Shown here: piece after piece, positions 35,399 to 43,039 of the stretch
How the letters are laid out: every line of letters starts with the position of its first letter
Numbering within the stretch: the first letter of the stretch is position 1
Assembly (NCBI RefSeq): GCF_031454155.1
Contig: NZ_JAVDQG010000003.1
Span: 478,700-542,699 of the forward strand
Source: Desmospora profundinema
Lineage (GTDB): Bacteria; Bacillota; Bacilli; Thermoactinomycetales; DSM-45169
Length of the DNA stretch: 64,000 nt
Reading direction: 5' to 3'
Notes under the pieces: generated by a model
What the model was told of the DNA's origin: nothing
What the model saw: the letters and a program-made list of their open reading frames with translations, nothing else
Database searches by the model: none
Program-made: the position numbers and the translations under genes

Positions 35399-35761
35399 TT
35401 AACTTTCAGTCGGTGATTTTCGGGTTCTACCGCTTTGTATTAACCAACGATGTTGAATGATTTCAGTAATCGTAAGTAATAAGGCTGTTAATAACGCTCC
35501 GAAAAATGTAACTCGTGCACCGACAAAAAACATAGATGCCACATAAACAATCAATGCTGCGGCAAAAAAATCCAAGACAGTACTGATAATCGTTGTTTCT
35601 TCTCTAAGCAGAAAGATTTCCATCATATGCGCCGCTGCCGCTAAGATCAATCCGATGATAACCGGTTGATAAAACGCTGAATATTGGACATTCGGAAATA
35701 GAAATGAAGCTGCAATAACCGTTAACGGACACACAATCAATTTCACGATGAAACCTGCCAA
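35399..35761 (-). CDS. DUF2512 family membrane protein (YndM-like)
   Basis: The protein is 120 residues with four hydrophobic segments: FIVKLIVCPLTVIAASFLF, FYQPVIIGLILAAAAHMMEI, STVLDFFAAALIVYVASMFF and a fourth around FFGALLTALLLTITEIIQH. This fits DUF2512, a small membrane family of Bacilli often linked to sporulating species. I choose the TTG at 35761 because it lies 6 bases from GGAGGAG; a TTG at 35767 touches that site. The gene is visibly A+T richer than its neighbours. Confidence 0.8.
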   Translation of the reverse strand: MAGFIVKLIVCPLTVIAASFLFPNVQYSAFYQPVIIGLILAAAAHMMEIFLLREETTIISTVLDFFAAALIVYVASMFFVGARVTFFGALLTALLLTITEIIQHRWLIQSGRTRKSPTES

Positions 35762-35885
35762 ATTCAACTCCTCCTGTCTTTACGGCCTTTTTTATTATGT
35801 AACGGTTAATCTGGTATTATGCGGTTATGGATGATTCTACTCGGAAGAATAATATTGAAAAAATAGTGAGATCATTTAAGATTAA

Positions 35886-35916
35886 AAGTAAAAGCAGCCG
35901 AAATATCCGGCTGCTT
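35886..35916 (-). terminator. Terminator of the Gln/Ala-repeat gene
   Basis: On the minus strand AAGCAGCCG and CGGCTGCTT pair around GATATTT, followed by TTACTTTTAATC. Confidence 0.8.
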
Positions 35917-35944
35917 ATCGGTTTCATTTTGCTCATCGAAACCG

Positions 35945-36205
35945 TTATTGACCCGCTTGGTTTTGCGCTTGTTGCAGTTGTTGTTGAGCCTGCTGCAATT
36001 GTTGTTGCGCTTGCTGCAATTGTTGTTGCTGTGCGGGAGCAGCATTGGCCTGAGCTTGTTGTAATTGTTGCTGGGCCTGCTGCAATTGCTGCTGAGCTTG
36101 CTGCATCGCTTGGGGATTGGCTTGTTGGGCAGCCTGTTGGACCGCTTGCTGTGCTTGTTGAGCCGCTTGTTGGGCTTGTTGCAGAGATTGGTTTTGCTGT
36201 TGCAT
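35945..36205 (-). CDS. Gln/Ala-rich heptad-repeat small protein
   Basis: The protein is 86 residues and built almost wholly from Gln, Ala, Leu and a few Asn/Pro. It starts MQQQNQSLQQAQQAAQQAQQ and later repeats the heptad QQLQQAQ about five times, interrupted by NPQAMQQ and ANAAPAQ. It has no charged residue. The heptads give an Ala/Leu face, so a helical bundle or coiled coil is likely. The ATG at 36205 follows AAAGGAGG and a proper terminator follows, so the gene looks functional. I know no family. The composition is distantly reminiscent of Gln-rich spore proteins (SspE type), but that is only an analogy. Confidence 0.75.
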   Translation of the reverse strand: MQQQNQSLQQAQQAAQQAQQAVQQAAQQANPQAMQQAQQQLQQAQQQLQQAQANAAPAQQQQLQQAQQQLQQAQQQLQQAQNQAGQ

Positions 36206-36587
36206 TCTTCAGGCCTCCTTTCTTGGATAGAATGGAAACTTCTTCTCCCTAAGCATGGGCTTAAAGAGGATGTGGAGAGTACCTCGATTACATTTCCATA
36301 AAGGGATCCGTTTTATTCATTCAATCTTTCAAGCAGTCCCGTGCTGATCCCGGAGTCGGATGGGATGATGAAGGCGAAGAAAATGATAAATTTTTATATT
36401 TATAAAAATCAACTAATATTCCTGGAATCAAGGTTTTGAATGAAGGGTTCATTCGGTGGCCCAGGAATCGATCCAGTAACCGAGAAATGAACCAAGAACG
36501 AACAGGTTTGATAGAAGCCGATCGGACATATACTAGAGAATGAGAGGACTCAAACAAGATTGATTGTCATGAAAATGGGGTGTGGTC
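36206..36587. other. Gap between the Gln/Ala gene and the next membrane gene
   Basis: The 380 bases contain the leader of the minus-strand Gln/Ala gene and an A+T-rich stretch near 36380-36420. Frames in it have no ribosome binding site or recognisable product. I see nothing else. Confidence 0.4.
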
Positions 36588-37268
36588 ATGCGGTGGGAAA
36601 GAAGAGTGAGGCACGCGGGAATACCGTGGCTGGTTCGGGGAGTGGCTGGGATCAATGTCGCCTCCGTGGTGTTGGTGAGTTTGTTTTTAGCCGGAATGGG
36701 GCAAGGGTCGTTTGGTGAGCGGATGCAATACATCCATGCCAATCCCGCCGCTTGGAATGTTTCATGGACAGCGGCACTGCTTGCAGCACTGGGACTCGTT
36801 TTTATATTTACCCTCTTGATGTTGTACCTGGACCGCTCCTGGCGTCCACTGTTGCAATTGGCATGGATGATTGGAGTGGTCGGAGCGGTGGCATGGGTGT
36901 TGCACGATTGGTTGCAAATCATGATGATGCCGGTTTTGTCCCTTCTGTTTTTGGAGGTTCCCACCTCCCGGTTGGCGGATTACATCATCCAGTGGGAGAA
37001 GCTGCTGGTTCAGTTGGCAGGTGTTTTCAGTTGCACGTGTTTTGCCATTAGTGGACTGATGTTTACCGGTGTAATGTTTCGTACCCGTTCCATCCCGAAA
37101 ACGATGGCGATCTACTCGTTGGTCTTGTGGACGCTTATGCTGGCGGCATCGCTCTCGGTCCGTTGGGTACATGCCATGTTGCCGTGGGTGTTGGCTGGCT
37201 CGTTGCTATTATTGGTCCCCTGGTATTGGCAGCTCAGCAATGTATTGTATCGACCTACTTCAAAGTGA
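36588..37268 (+). CDS. Six-helix integral membrane protein, function unknown
   Basis: The protein is 226 residues with about six hydrophobic segments (INVASVVLVSLFLAGMG, AALLAALGLVFIFTLLMLYL, LAWMIGVVGAVAWVLHDW, LVQLAGVFSCTCFAISGLM, MAIYSLVLWTLMLAASLSV, and a C-terminal one around WVLAGSLLLLVPWYW). The N-terminus is basic, so inside. I do not recognise the family. The ATG at 36588 follows GGGGTG. The 217 bases after it contain no further gene that I can support. Confidence 0.7.
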   Translation: MRWERRVRHAGIPWLVRGVAGINVASVVLVSLFLAGMGQGSFGERMQYIHANPAAWNVSWTAALLAALGLVFIFTLLMLYLDRSWRPLLQLAWMIGVVGAVAWVLHDWLQIMMMPVLSLLFLEVPTSRLADYIIQWEKLLVQLAGVFSCTCFAISGLMFTGVMFRTRSIPKTMAIYSLVLWTLMLAASLSVRWVHAMLPWVLAGSLLLLVPWYWQLSNVLYRPTSK

Positions 37269-37485
37269 AGGGCCGGGCTTCCTGTGGGAAGTACGAGCCT
37301 TTTTCTATATTTTGGAGTCGTTGAAAAGGGGGGTTTTTGTGTTGGGGAGGAAAACCGCAAAAACATGCGTACGCGAAATGATGGAAAGAAAGTAAGCGGT
37401 TTCTTCACAGGATGATCACAATTGCCAGGTTCGGAAGTCATCTAGTACACTATTAAAACCACTGCTTAAGGAGGATTGGGTCTCT

Positions 37486-37926
37486 ATGAACCTGCGATCG
37501 TTCCAATTGTCCGATGTCCATGAGGTTACTTCCATCTGGAAAATGACCGCTTCCAAGGAGAGGGAAGAACAGACGCTGCAAGTGCTGGCCAAGCAGTTGG
37601 CCTATGATCGGGATCTGGTCCTGGTGGCGGAGAAGGACGGTATGGTGGTGGGTGCGATCGTCGGGACAATAGAGAAGGATACGGGATATCTTTATTGTCT
37701 GGCTGTCCACCCCATGTTTCAAGGACAAGGTGTAGGTCGAGAGCTGACTATTTTGTTGGAAGATCGGATTCGCAGCAAGGGTGTAGAGAGAATTCAAGTG
37801 ATGGTGGACGAAGGTACCGAGAAATTGGCTCCCTTTTATCATCATTTGGGGTACCCGCAAGTATCCTCTTCGATTTTAAAGAAAAACTGGCTGTTTCAGC
37901 TTCAGGATGCCGTGTCGACGACGTAA
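37486..37926 (+). CDS. GNAT-family N-acetyltransferase
   Basis: The protein is 146 residues with the complete GNAT core: LVLVAEKDGMVVGAIVGTIE (strands 2-3), YLYCLAVHPMFQGQGVGREL with the acetyl-CoA pyrophosphate-binding loop QGQGVG, and GVERIQVMVDEGTEKLAPFY with the end of the fold. It transfers an acetyl group to an unknown amine. The ATG at 37486 follows AAGGAGG by 10 bases. It is a single gene with no partner to suggest its target. Confidence 0.87.
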   Translation: MNLRSFQLSDVHEVTSIWKMTASKEREEQTLQVLAKQLAYDRDLVLVAEKDGMVVGAIVGTIEKDTGYLYCLAVHPMFQGQGVGRELTILLEDRIRSKGVERIQVMVDEGTEKLAPFYHHLGYPQVSSSILKKNWLFQLQDAVSTT

Positions 37927-38060
37927 CAGGCATTCTATGGAGTCATCGCCTAATCCGCCTTGTTTGATTCGAACTTATTTGATTATTTAAATTTAATGGG
38001 AACAGACAGGCAGGAATCCACCCCCTTTGTGCCTAATCCATTGGCAGGAGGTGGGTATCG

Positions 38061-39365
38061 ATGGGGCGAGAGCGTGAAAGATGGTTTCAGCAGTCGAAAG
38101 GCCGATTGGATCCCGGTTTGGTCGAGGTGCTTCTAGGGCTGCAGGAGGCGGAGCCAAAGGAAGAGGAAACGTCGTTGCCCGTCATTATCCGATTGAACGA
38201 CCGGGTGAATGAGGAAAAGCGTCAGCAGGCTATACAGCGGTGCCGGGACGGTTCCTGCAACTCGTTGGACGGTGAGCTGAAACTGTCAGACAGTGTTTTT
38301 GGAAGACTGTCTCCGGCAACGATCCAGGAATTGCTGGATTACGAAGCGATCGAAAAGGTATTTTATGACCGCCCGGTAAAGGCGTTTCTCGATGTAGCCG
38401 GAAAGTTCACCGGTGCGGTTGATGTTCGTTTGGAAGAAGGATTGAGCGGAGAAGGAGTCACCATCGCTGTTCTCGATACGGGTATCCACCCTCATCCAGA
38501 CTTAACCCTTCCGCAATCCCGTATTGACGGGTTTATCGATTGGATCAACGGAAAGGCGGAACCGTATGACGATCAGGGGCACGGCACCCATTGTGCAGGA
38601 GATGCGGCGGGGAACGGGAACTCGTCGGAAGGCTTGTACACGGCACCGGCACCTGGCGCACGCCTGCTCGGGCTGAAGGTGTTGGATGAAAATGGTGGAG
38701 GGCGATTGTCCACCGTGATTCAGGGTGTGGAGTGGTGTGTGGAAAACCGTGAACAGCACCGGATCCGCATCCTTTCCTTGTCTCTTGGTGCACCGGCCTA
38801 TGAATCCCACCGGGAGGATCCGTTGTGCCTGGCGGTGGAGAAAGCATGGCATACCGGGATTGCCGTATTTGTAGCGGCCGGCAATGAGGGACCGGAACCG
38901 GGAACCATCAGCACACCGGGGATCTCACCTGCGGTGATTACGGTGGGATCGATGGATGATCGTGATACGGTCGATGTTTCAGATGATGAAAAAGCACCCT
39001 ACTCCAGTCGAGGTCCCACTGCTGATGCATGGGTGAAACCTGATATCTATGCCCCGGGAACATCGATTGTTTCCTTGTCCGTTCCCGGTTCTCCGCTGGA
39101 AAAGCAGTTTCCGGAAAACCGGGTGGGCGAGCATTATATCCGTTTAAGCGGAACGTCGATGGCCGCCCCGTTTTGTGCTGGGGTGGCTGCACTGTTGCTG
39201 GAGGTAAACCCGCAGCTCAGTCCCAACGACGTGAAGAGTATTTTGATGCAGACAGCCCGTGCGATGGAGGGGGATGATCCCGCAGGGGTGGTGGATGTCA
39301 AACAGGCAGTAGCGTTGGCAAAACAATATCTTCAATTCCAGGAAGGGCTGGTGGAAACCCGTTGA
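38061..39365 (+). CDS. Subtilisin-like serine protease (S8, AprX-like), probably intracellular
   Basis: The protein is 434 residues with no signal peptide. About 110 residues precede the catalytic domain and may be an inhibitory propeptide. The catalytic triad is Asp in TIAVLDTGIHPHPD, His in DDQGHGTHCAGDAAG and Ser in LSGTSMAAPFCAGVAALLL; the oxyanion Asn is in VAAGNEGPEPG. The length and lack of export signal resemble AprX of Bacillus. The ATG at 38061 follows CAGGAGGTG. The target and regulation are unknown. Confidence 0.9.
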   Translation: MGRERERWFQQSKGRLDPGLVEVLLGLQEAEPKEEETSLPVIIRLNDRVNEEKRQQAIQRCRDGSCNSLDGELKLSDSVFGRLSPATIQELLDYEAIEKVFYDRPVKAFLDVAGKFTGAVDVRLEEGLSGEGVTIAVLDTGIHPHPDLTLPQSRIDGFIDWINGKAEPYDDQGHGTHCAGDAAGNGNSSEGLYTAPAPGARLLGLKVLDENGGGRLSTVIQGVEWCVENREQHRIRILSLSLGAPAYESHREDPLCLAVEKAWHTGIAVFVAAGNEGPEPGTISTPGISPAVITVGSMDDRDTVDVSDDEKAPYSSRGPTADAWVKPDIYAPGTSIVSLSVPGSPLEKQFPENRVGEHYIRLSGTSMAAPFCAGVAALLLEVNPQLSPNDVKSILMQTARAMEGDDPAGVVDVKQAVALAKQYLQFQEGLVETR

Positions 39366-39384
39366 TCCTTTCCTTCGATGGAAA

Positions 39385-39414
39385 CGAAAAACCCCCCGCG
39401 CCCAGCGGGGGGTT
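39385..39414. terminator. Bidirectional terminator between the protease and proC
   Basis: AACCCCCCGC and GCGGGGGGTT pair around GCCCA. The As upstream become a T run on the minus strand, so it is strongest for proC. Confidence 0.85.
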
Positions 39415-39426
39415 GAATGCGTCCAA

Positions 39427-40272
39427 TCAGGTCCGGACAGAGGGAGTGTTCCATGCTTCTCCCAATTCCTTTGAACGTTCTTTGGCACGGGAGACCGCAT
39501 GGATCAATGCCTGTTGGAATTGATGGCTGTCCAGGGTTTCCAGGGCGGCCATCGTGGTTCCGCCGGGGGAAGTCACCTTTTTTCTCAATTCCGCGGGTGC
39601 TTCTCCTGTCTCCAGCAGCATGTGGGCTGCTCCCACCAACGTCTGCAGTGTAAGCTGCCGGACAATCTGTTGGTCGAGCCCTTGGGTGATGCCCGCCTGT
39701 TCCAGTGCTTCCACCATATAATAGATATAGGCGGGGCCGCTTCCGGACAATCCCGTAACGGTATCCATATGCTGTTCTTCTACCGTGACGGTGGATCCAA
39801 TCGCATCAAATGTCCGTCTGGCTTCCTCCAGATCTTTTTCCCCCGCGTGCCGCCCGGGACACAGGGCGGTAGCGGATCGACCGACCATGCTCGACGTGTT
39901 CGGCATGGCTCGGATGACGGTGGTGCCGGGGGCGAGGCGTTCTTCGATCCAGGAGGTGGAAAGGCCGGCGACGACGGAGATAACCCGTTGTCCGGAATGA
40001 ATGGCAGAGCCCCACTGCCGGAGTGCGTCAGCCATGTCCTTGGGTTTGACGGCGAGGATCAGATTGCGGGCGTTGCGGATGGTTTCCACTTTCTCTTCTT
40101 CGGGGCAACGGATCTGGAAGCGCTGGATCAGGCTTTGGAGACGGTCCCGGTTTTGCCGGTTGATGACGGCAATTTCACCGGGGGCGGCTTTCCCCTCCCG
40201 GATGATTCCGGAGATGATGGCTTCAGCCACAGAACCCGCTCCGATGAAACAATATAGGGTGTTGTTTTCCAT
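39427..40272 (-). CDS. proC: Pyrroline-5-carboxylate reductase ProC
   Basis: The protein is 281 residues and makes proline from pyrroline-5-carboxylate with NAD(P)H, the last step of proline synthesis. The Rossmann motif is CFIGAGSVAEAIISGII; NLILAVKPKDMADALRQWG follows; the C-terminal signature is VTGLSGSGPAYIYYMVEALE with LRKKVTSPGGTTMAALETL. The ATG at 40272 follows AAAGGAGGG. Upstream lies a T-box leader whose terminator ends about 35 bases before the start. A longer frame reading through that leader is not real. Confidence 0.93.
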   Translation of the reverse strand: MENNTLYCFIGAGSVAEAIISGIIREGKAAPGEIAVINRQNRDRLQSLIQRFQIRCPEEEKVETIRNARNLILAVKPKDMADALRQWGSAIHSGQRVISVVAGLSTSWIEERLAPGTTVIRAMPNTSSMVGRSATALCPGRHAGEKDLEEARRTFDAIGSTVTVEEQHMDTVTGLSGSGPAYIYYMVEALEQAGITQGLDQQIVRQLTLQTLVGAAHMLLETGEAPAELRKKVTSPGGTTMAALETLDSHQFQQALIHAVSRAKERSKELGEAWNTPSVRT

Positions 40273-40305
40273 AGGGGACCCTCCTTTATTTACAATCGGG
40301 TACAA

Positions 40306-40582
40306 AGACAAACACCCCCTCTCGTCTGAAGGACGAAAGAGGGTGTTCTTCCGCGGTACCACCTTACGTTGGCACGTTACATGTGCCCTGCTCGGTTACG
40401 GCTGATCGCCGTGCACGCCTGATAACGGGGCGCATTCCGTTCGATTCATCACCGACAGCGTCGAGGGTGGGTTCGGGAGGGGGAATGTCGGAACCTTGCA
40501 GCCGAGGGGTCCGCTCTCTGTGCATTCCGGGGCCGTCCCGTTGGCCCTGTCATTGCTTTTCCTTCAAGTCCGGTCTGTAGTT
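40306..40582 (-). promoter_or_regulatory. T-box riboswitch (proline-type, by context) controlling proC
   Basis: On the minus strand the leader contains the T-box AAGGTGGTACCGCGG (40351-40365). It is followed directly by the terminator hairpin AACACCCTCTTTCGT / ACGAGAGGGGGTGTT with TTTGTC (40306-40348). The stem I region has the expected AGAGAG and GGTTCC elements. A C-rich stretch around 40460-40485 offers Pro codons (CCC, CCT) as specifier, but I could not fold the loop to fix it. Uncharged tRNA-Pro would be expected to switch on proC. Confidence 0.9.
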
Positions 40583-40588
40583 TTTATT

Positions 40589-40618
40589 ATTATGCATACG
40601 CGGTCGGCTTCATGTCAA
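40589..40618 (-). promoter_or_regulatory. SigA promoter of the T-box-proC transcript
   Basis: On the minus strand TTGACA (40618-40613) and CATAAT (40594-40589) with 18 bp between them, directly upstream of the T-box leader. Confidence 0.75.
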
Positions 40619-40763
40619 GGGGAAATCGTTGGGGTTTGTCTGTCAGTCGATTCGGGGTAAGAATTTAGAAGATACGATAGGGGCTTTCTCCAAATAAATT
40701 CTGATTTTTTGTTTAATCCGGACGAGTTTTGGAAATACAGGAGGATGGACAGGGAGGTCAGGG

Positions 40764-41312
40764 GTGGGGATGATGATCCAAGCCGGTGACTGGATCCGTA
40801 TTGAAAGCCGGAAGCACGACGGCTCGTTCCACCGAGCCTGGAAGCGGTCCCGGGTGCTTCGAGTAACGTCCAGGGAGATTCTCGTCGCCAATCGGGACGT
40901 AGAAGTAGAGGAGTCTGACGGGCGGCAACGGATTTCGCCAGGATTGGCCCTATGCCAGTTTCATAGAAACAAATGGTATAATACCATACTATTATATGAC
41001 GAAGCCGGTTCCCATCGCTGGTATTGCAATATCGCTTCCCCTTTCCGATGGAGCGGACGCACGTTGATTTACACGGATTATGATTGGGACCTGACAGTGG
41101 ATTCTACGAGGAAATTCCGCTGGTTGGACCGGGAAGAGTTTACGCGTAACTCTGTCCGTTATTCGTATCCGGCCTCTGTCCGGTCCTGTGTGGAAAAGGC
41201 ACGAAAAGAACTGAGCCAACGCTTGCAAAAGGGTCAATCACCATTTACTTCATCCTTTGTGGAAGAGGGGTATCATCAATATCTTTCATTGAAAAATCTA
41301 TCAATGGGGTGA
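40764..41312 (+). CDS. Nucleoside tri/diphosphatase, YgaC/Ntdp (DUF402) family
   Basis: The protein is 182 residues, close to the 176 of YgaC. Matching features are GDWIRIESRKHDGSFHRAW, the DUF402 core YNTILLYDEAGSHRWYCNI with SPFRWSG, and TDYDWDLTVDSTRKFRWLD where the conserved acidic residues bind metal. Family members hydrolyse nucleoside tri- and diphosphates. I use the GTG at 40764, 6 bases after AGGGAGG and aligned with the family start; ATGs at 40770 and 40773 are alternatives. The signal peptidase gene follows after 11 bases. Confidence 0.85.
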   Translation: MGMMIQAGDWIRIESRKHDGSFHRAWKRSRVLRVTSREILVANRDVEVEESDGRQRISPGLALCQFHRNKWYNTILLYDEAGSHRWYCNIASPFRWSGRTLIYTDYDWDLTVDSTRKFRWLDREEFTRNSVRYSYPASVRSCVEKARKELSQRLQKGQSPFTSSFVEEGYHQYLSLKNLSMG

Positions 41313-41323
41313 AGTGATGAGTG

Positions 41324-41851
41324 ATGAAAGGGGTTAAGGGCGGCATCGCACCATGGTTGCGGACCGTTTTCCTGGCTGTTTCCTTTGCTTTGGTGGTCAA
41401 CCAGTTCGGGCTGGCGCTGTCGATGGTGAACGGCACCTCCATGGAGCCGACTCTGGAAGATGGCGACAGGCTGCTGATCAATAAGTTTCATTTCATGGTG
41501 AATGAGCCGCAGCGGGGAGATGTGGTTACGTTTAAAGACCCCTCTCGGGAAGGCCGCTACTTGGTGAAAAGGGTGGTAGGTGTGCCGGGGGATCGGATCG
41601 AAATTCGTAACAACACGTTGATCCGCAATGGGAAAAAGGCGAAAGAACCTTATATCAATACAGAGATTGAAGATGGGGATTACGGGCCCGTCGTTGTAAA
41701 AAAAGGACATGTATTCGTCATGGGAGACAATCGGCACCAGTATGCCAGTCGTGACAGCCGTTACAAAAGTGTGGGTCAGGTACCGAAGCGGCTGATTGAG
41801 GGAAAGGTTGAATTTATCCTCTGGCGCCCGTCGTTGGCAGCGTTTTTGTGA
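41324..41851 (+). CDS. Type I signal peptidase
   Basis: The protein is 175 residues with one N-terminal membrane anchor (TVFLAVSFALVVNQFGLAL). The catalytic Ser is in VNGTSMEPTLEDGDRLLIN, the general-base Lys in GRYLVKRVVGVPGDRIEI, and the conserved box is HVFVMGDNRHQYASRDSR. It removes signal peptides outside the membrane. Its size is that of the small Bacillus SipS/SipT type. The ATG at 41324 is preferred over the GTG directly before it; both lie behind GGGGTGA-type sites of moderate strength. Confidence 0.9.
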   Translation: MKGVKGGIAPWLRTVFLAVSFALVVNQFGLALSMVNGTSMEPTLEDGDRLLINKFHFMVNEPQRGDVVTFKDPSREGRYLVKRVVGVPGDRIEIRNNTLIRNGKKAKEPYINTEIEDGDYGPVVVKKGHVFVMGDNRHQYASRDSRYKSVGQVPKRLIEGKVEFILWRPSLAAFL

Positions 41852-42086
41852 CATTGGCAATGGAGGAAGCAATTTCAAATATAATAAAAAGTCGAAAATT
41901 GTTCACAGATAACGTTTGCGTCTACTACGGGAAAAAAGCATAATGGGAAAAGCGTGGATGGCACCTGACATCCCACGACAGCGGTCACTTTTTGTGTGTA
42001 GGGATCGGAGTAATCCGTCATCCTGCGCAGGTTGGAAATCAAAAACAAACAAAAATATGCCAAAGAATATACAGGGGGGATCCAAC

Positions 42087-42866
42087 ATGGATCTGTTGAA
42101 CAAGACGAGACGGATTTCACGCATTCTTCAACGAAATGTCAGTCATCACTTGGTTGATTTCGACCAGGTGGCGGAAGCGCTTTGCGATGTGATTGGAGCC
42201 AATATCTATGTGGTTAGTCCCGAAGGGGAGATTCTGGGTCTGGCGATCAATCATGAAATTGAAAACGAGCGCATGCAGAAGTACTTGAAAGAGCGTCAAT
42301 TTCCCGAAGAGTATGCCACCCTTCTGATGGAAGTGGAGACCACTTCCTCTAATGTGAGTGTGGACAGCCCCTACACCGCCTATCCGGTGGAAATGAAAGA
42401 CATGTTTAAGCACGGGTACACGACACTGGTTCCGATTGTGGGCGGCGGGGACCATCTGGGAACCTTGGTGCTGTCCCGGATCAACGAAGAATTTGTGGAT
42501 GACGATCTGATCCTCGGCGAATACGGTGCAACGGTTGTCGGAATGGAAATCCTGCGTGAACGCGCGGGCAAGATCGAGGATGAAGCCCGCAGTCGCGCTG
42601 TGGTTCAATTGGCCATCAACTCCCTTTCTTTCAGCGAGTTGGAAGCGGCCGAGCATATCTTCAATGAGTTGGAGGGAACGGAAGGGTTGCTGGTAGCCAG
42701 CAAAATCGCCGATCGCGTGGGTATTACCCGTTCCGTCATCGTCAATGCGCTCCGGAAACTGGAGAGTGCCGGTGTGGTAGAATCCCGCTCATTGGGGATG
42801 AAGGGAACCTATATCAAAATCCTGAACAATAAATTGTTGCCTGCTTTAGAAAAAGCACGCAGCTAA
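42087..42866 (+). CDS. codY: GTP-sensing global transcriptional repressor CodY
   Basis: The protein is 259 residues, the standard CodY length. The N-terminal GAF domain binds branched-chain amino acids ([40 protein letters not shown]). The C-terminal winged helix recognises DNA ([20 protein letters not shown] and [17 protein letters not shown]). The protein represses stationary-phase and amino-acid genes in rich medium. The ATG at 42087 follows CAGGGGGG. It is not in the usual clpY-codY operon here but stands alone behind a 235-base leader. Confidence 0.95.
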   Translation: MDLLNKTRRISRILQRNVSHHLVDFDQVAEALCDVIGANIYVVSPEGEILGLAINHEIENERMQKYLKERQFPEEYATLLMEVETTSSNVSVDSPYTAYPVEMKDMFKHGYTTLVPIVGGGDHLGTLVLSRINEEFVDDDLILGEYGATVVGMEILRERAGKIEDEARSRAVVQLAINSLSFSELEAAEHIFNELEGTEGLLVASKIADRVGITRSVIVNALRKLESAGVVESRSLGMKGTYIKILNNKLLPALEKARS

Positions 42867-42883
42867 AAGGTCTACTCTTTTAT

Positions 42884-42915
42884 GCCGGACCCGTTACGGG
42901 TCCGGTTCCTTTTTA
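42884..42915 (+). terminator. Terminator after codY
   Basis: CCGGACCC and GGGTCCGG pair around GTTAC, followed by TTCCTTTTT. Confidence 0.85.
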
Positions 42916-42993
42916 CAAGAAGAGGGTCTTCCTTATTCACAAACGCGGGTGCAAGTGCAAATGATGGGACACCGGGGTATCCTGTCCGGTCTT

Positions 42994-43002
42994 TGTTATA
43001 AT
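42994..43002 (+). promoter_or_regulatory. Extended -10 promoter of the ABC exporter gene
   Basis: TGTTATAAT is a TGn-extended consensus -10 (TATAAT at 42997). With start near 43009 it rules out the ATG at 43001 as translation start. Confidence 0.6.
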
Positions 43003-43039
43003 GGATAGGGTTACAGTTTGGATGGGAGATGAACTTAAA

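Noticed and set aside
35827..36301. Plus-strand Val/Ala/Leu-rich frames opposite the Gln/Ala gene
   Set aside because: They mirror the CAA/GCA codon repeats of the minus-strand gene, which has AAAGGAGG and a terminator.
41886..41900. CodY box in front of codY
   Set aside because: Only the right half (GAAAATT) matches the 15-base consensus; the left half does not, so self-regulation is not supported.
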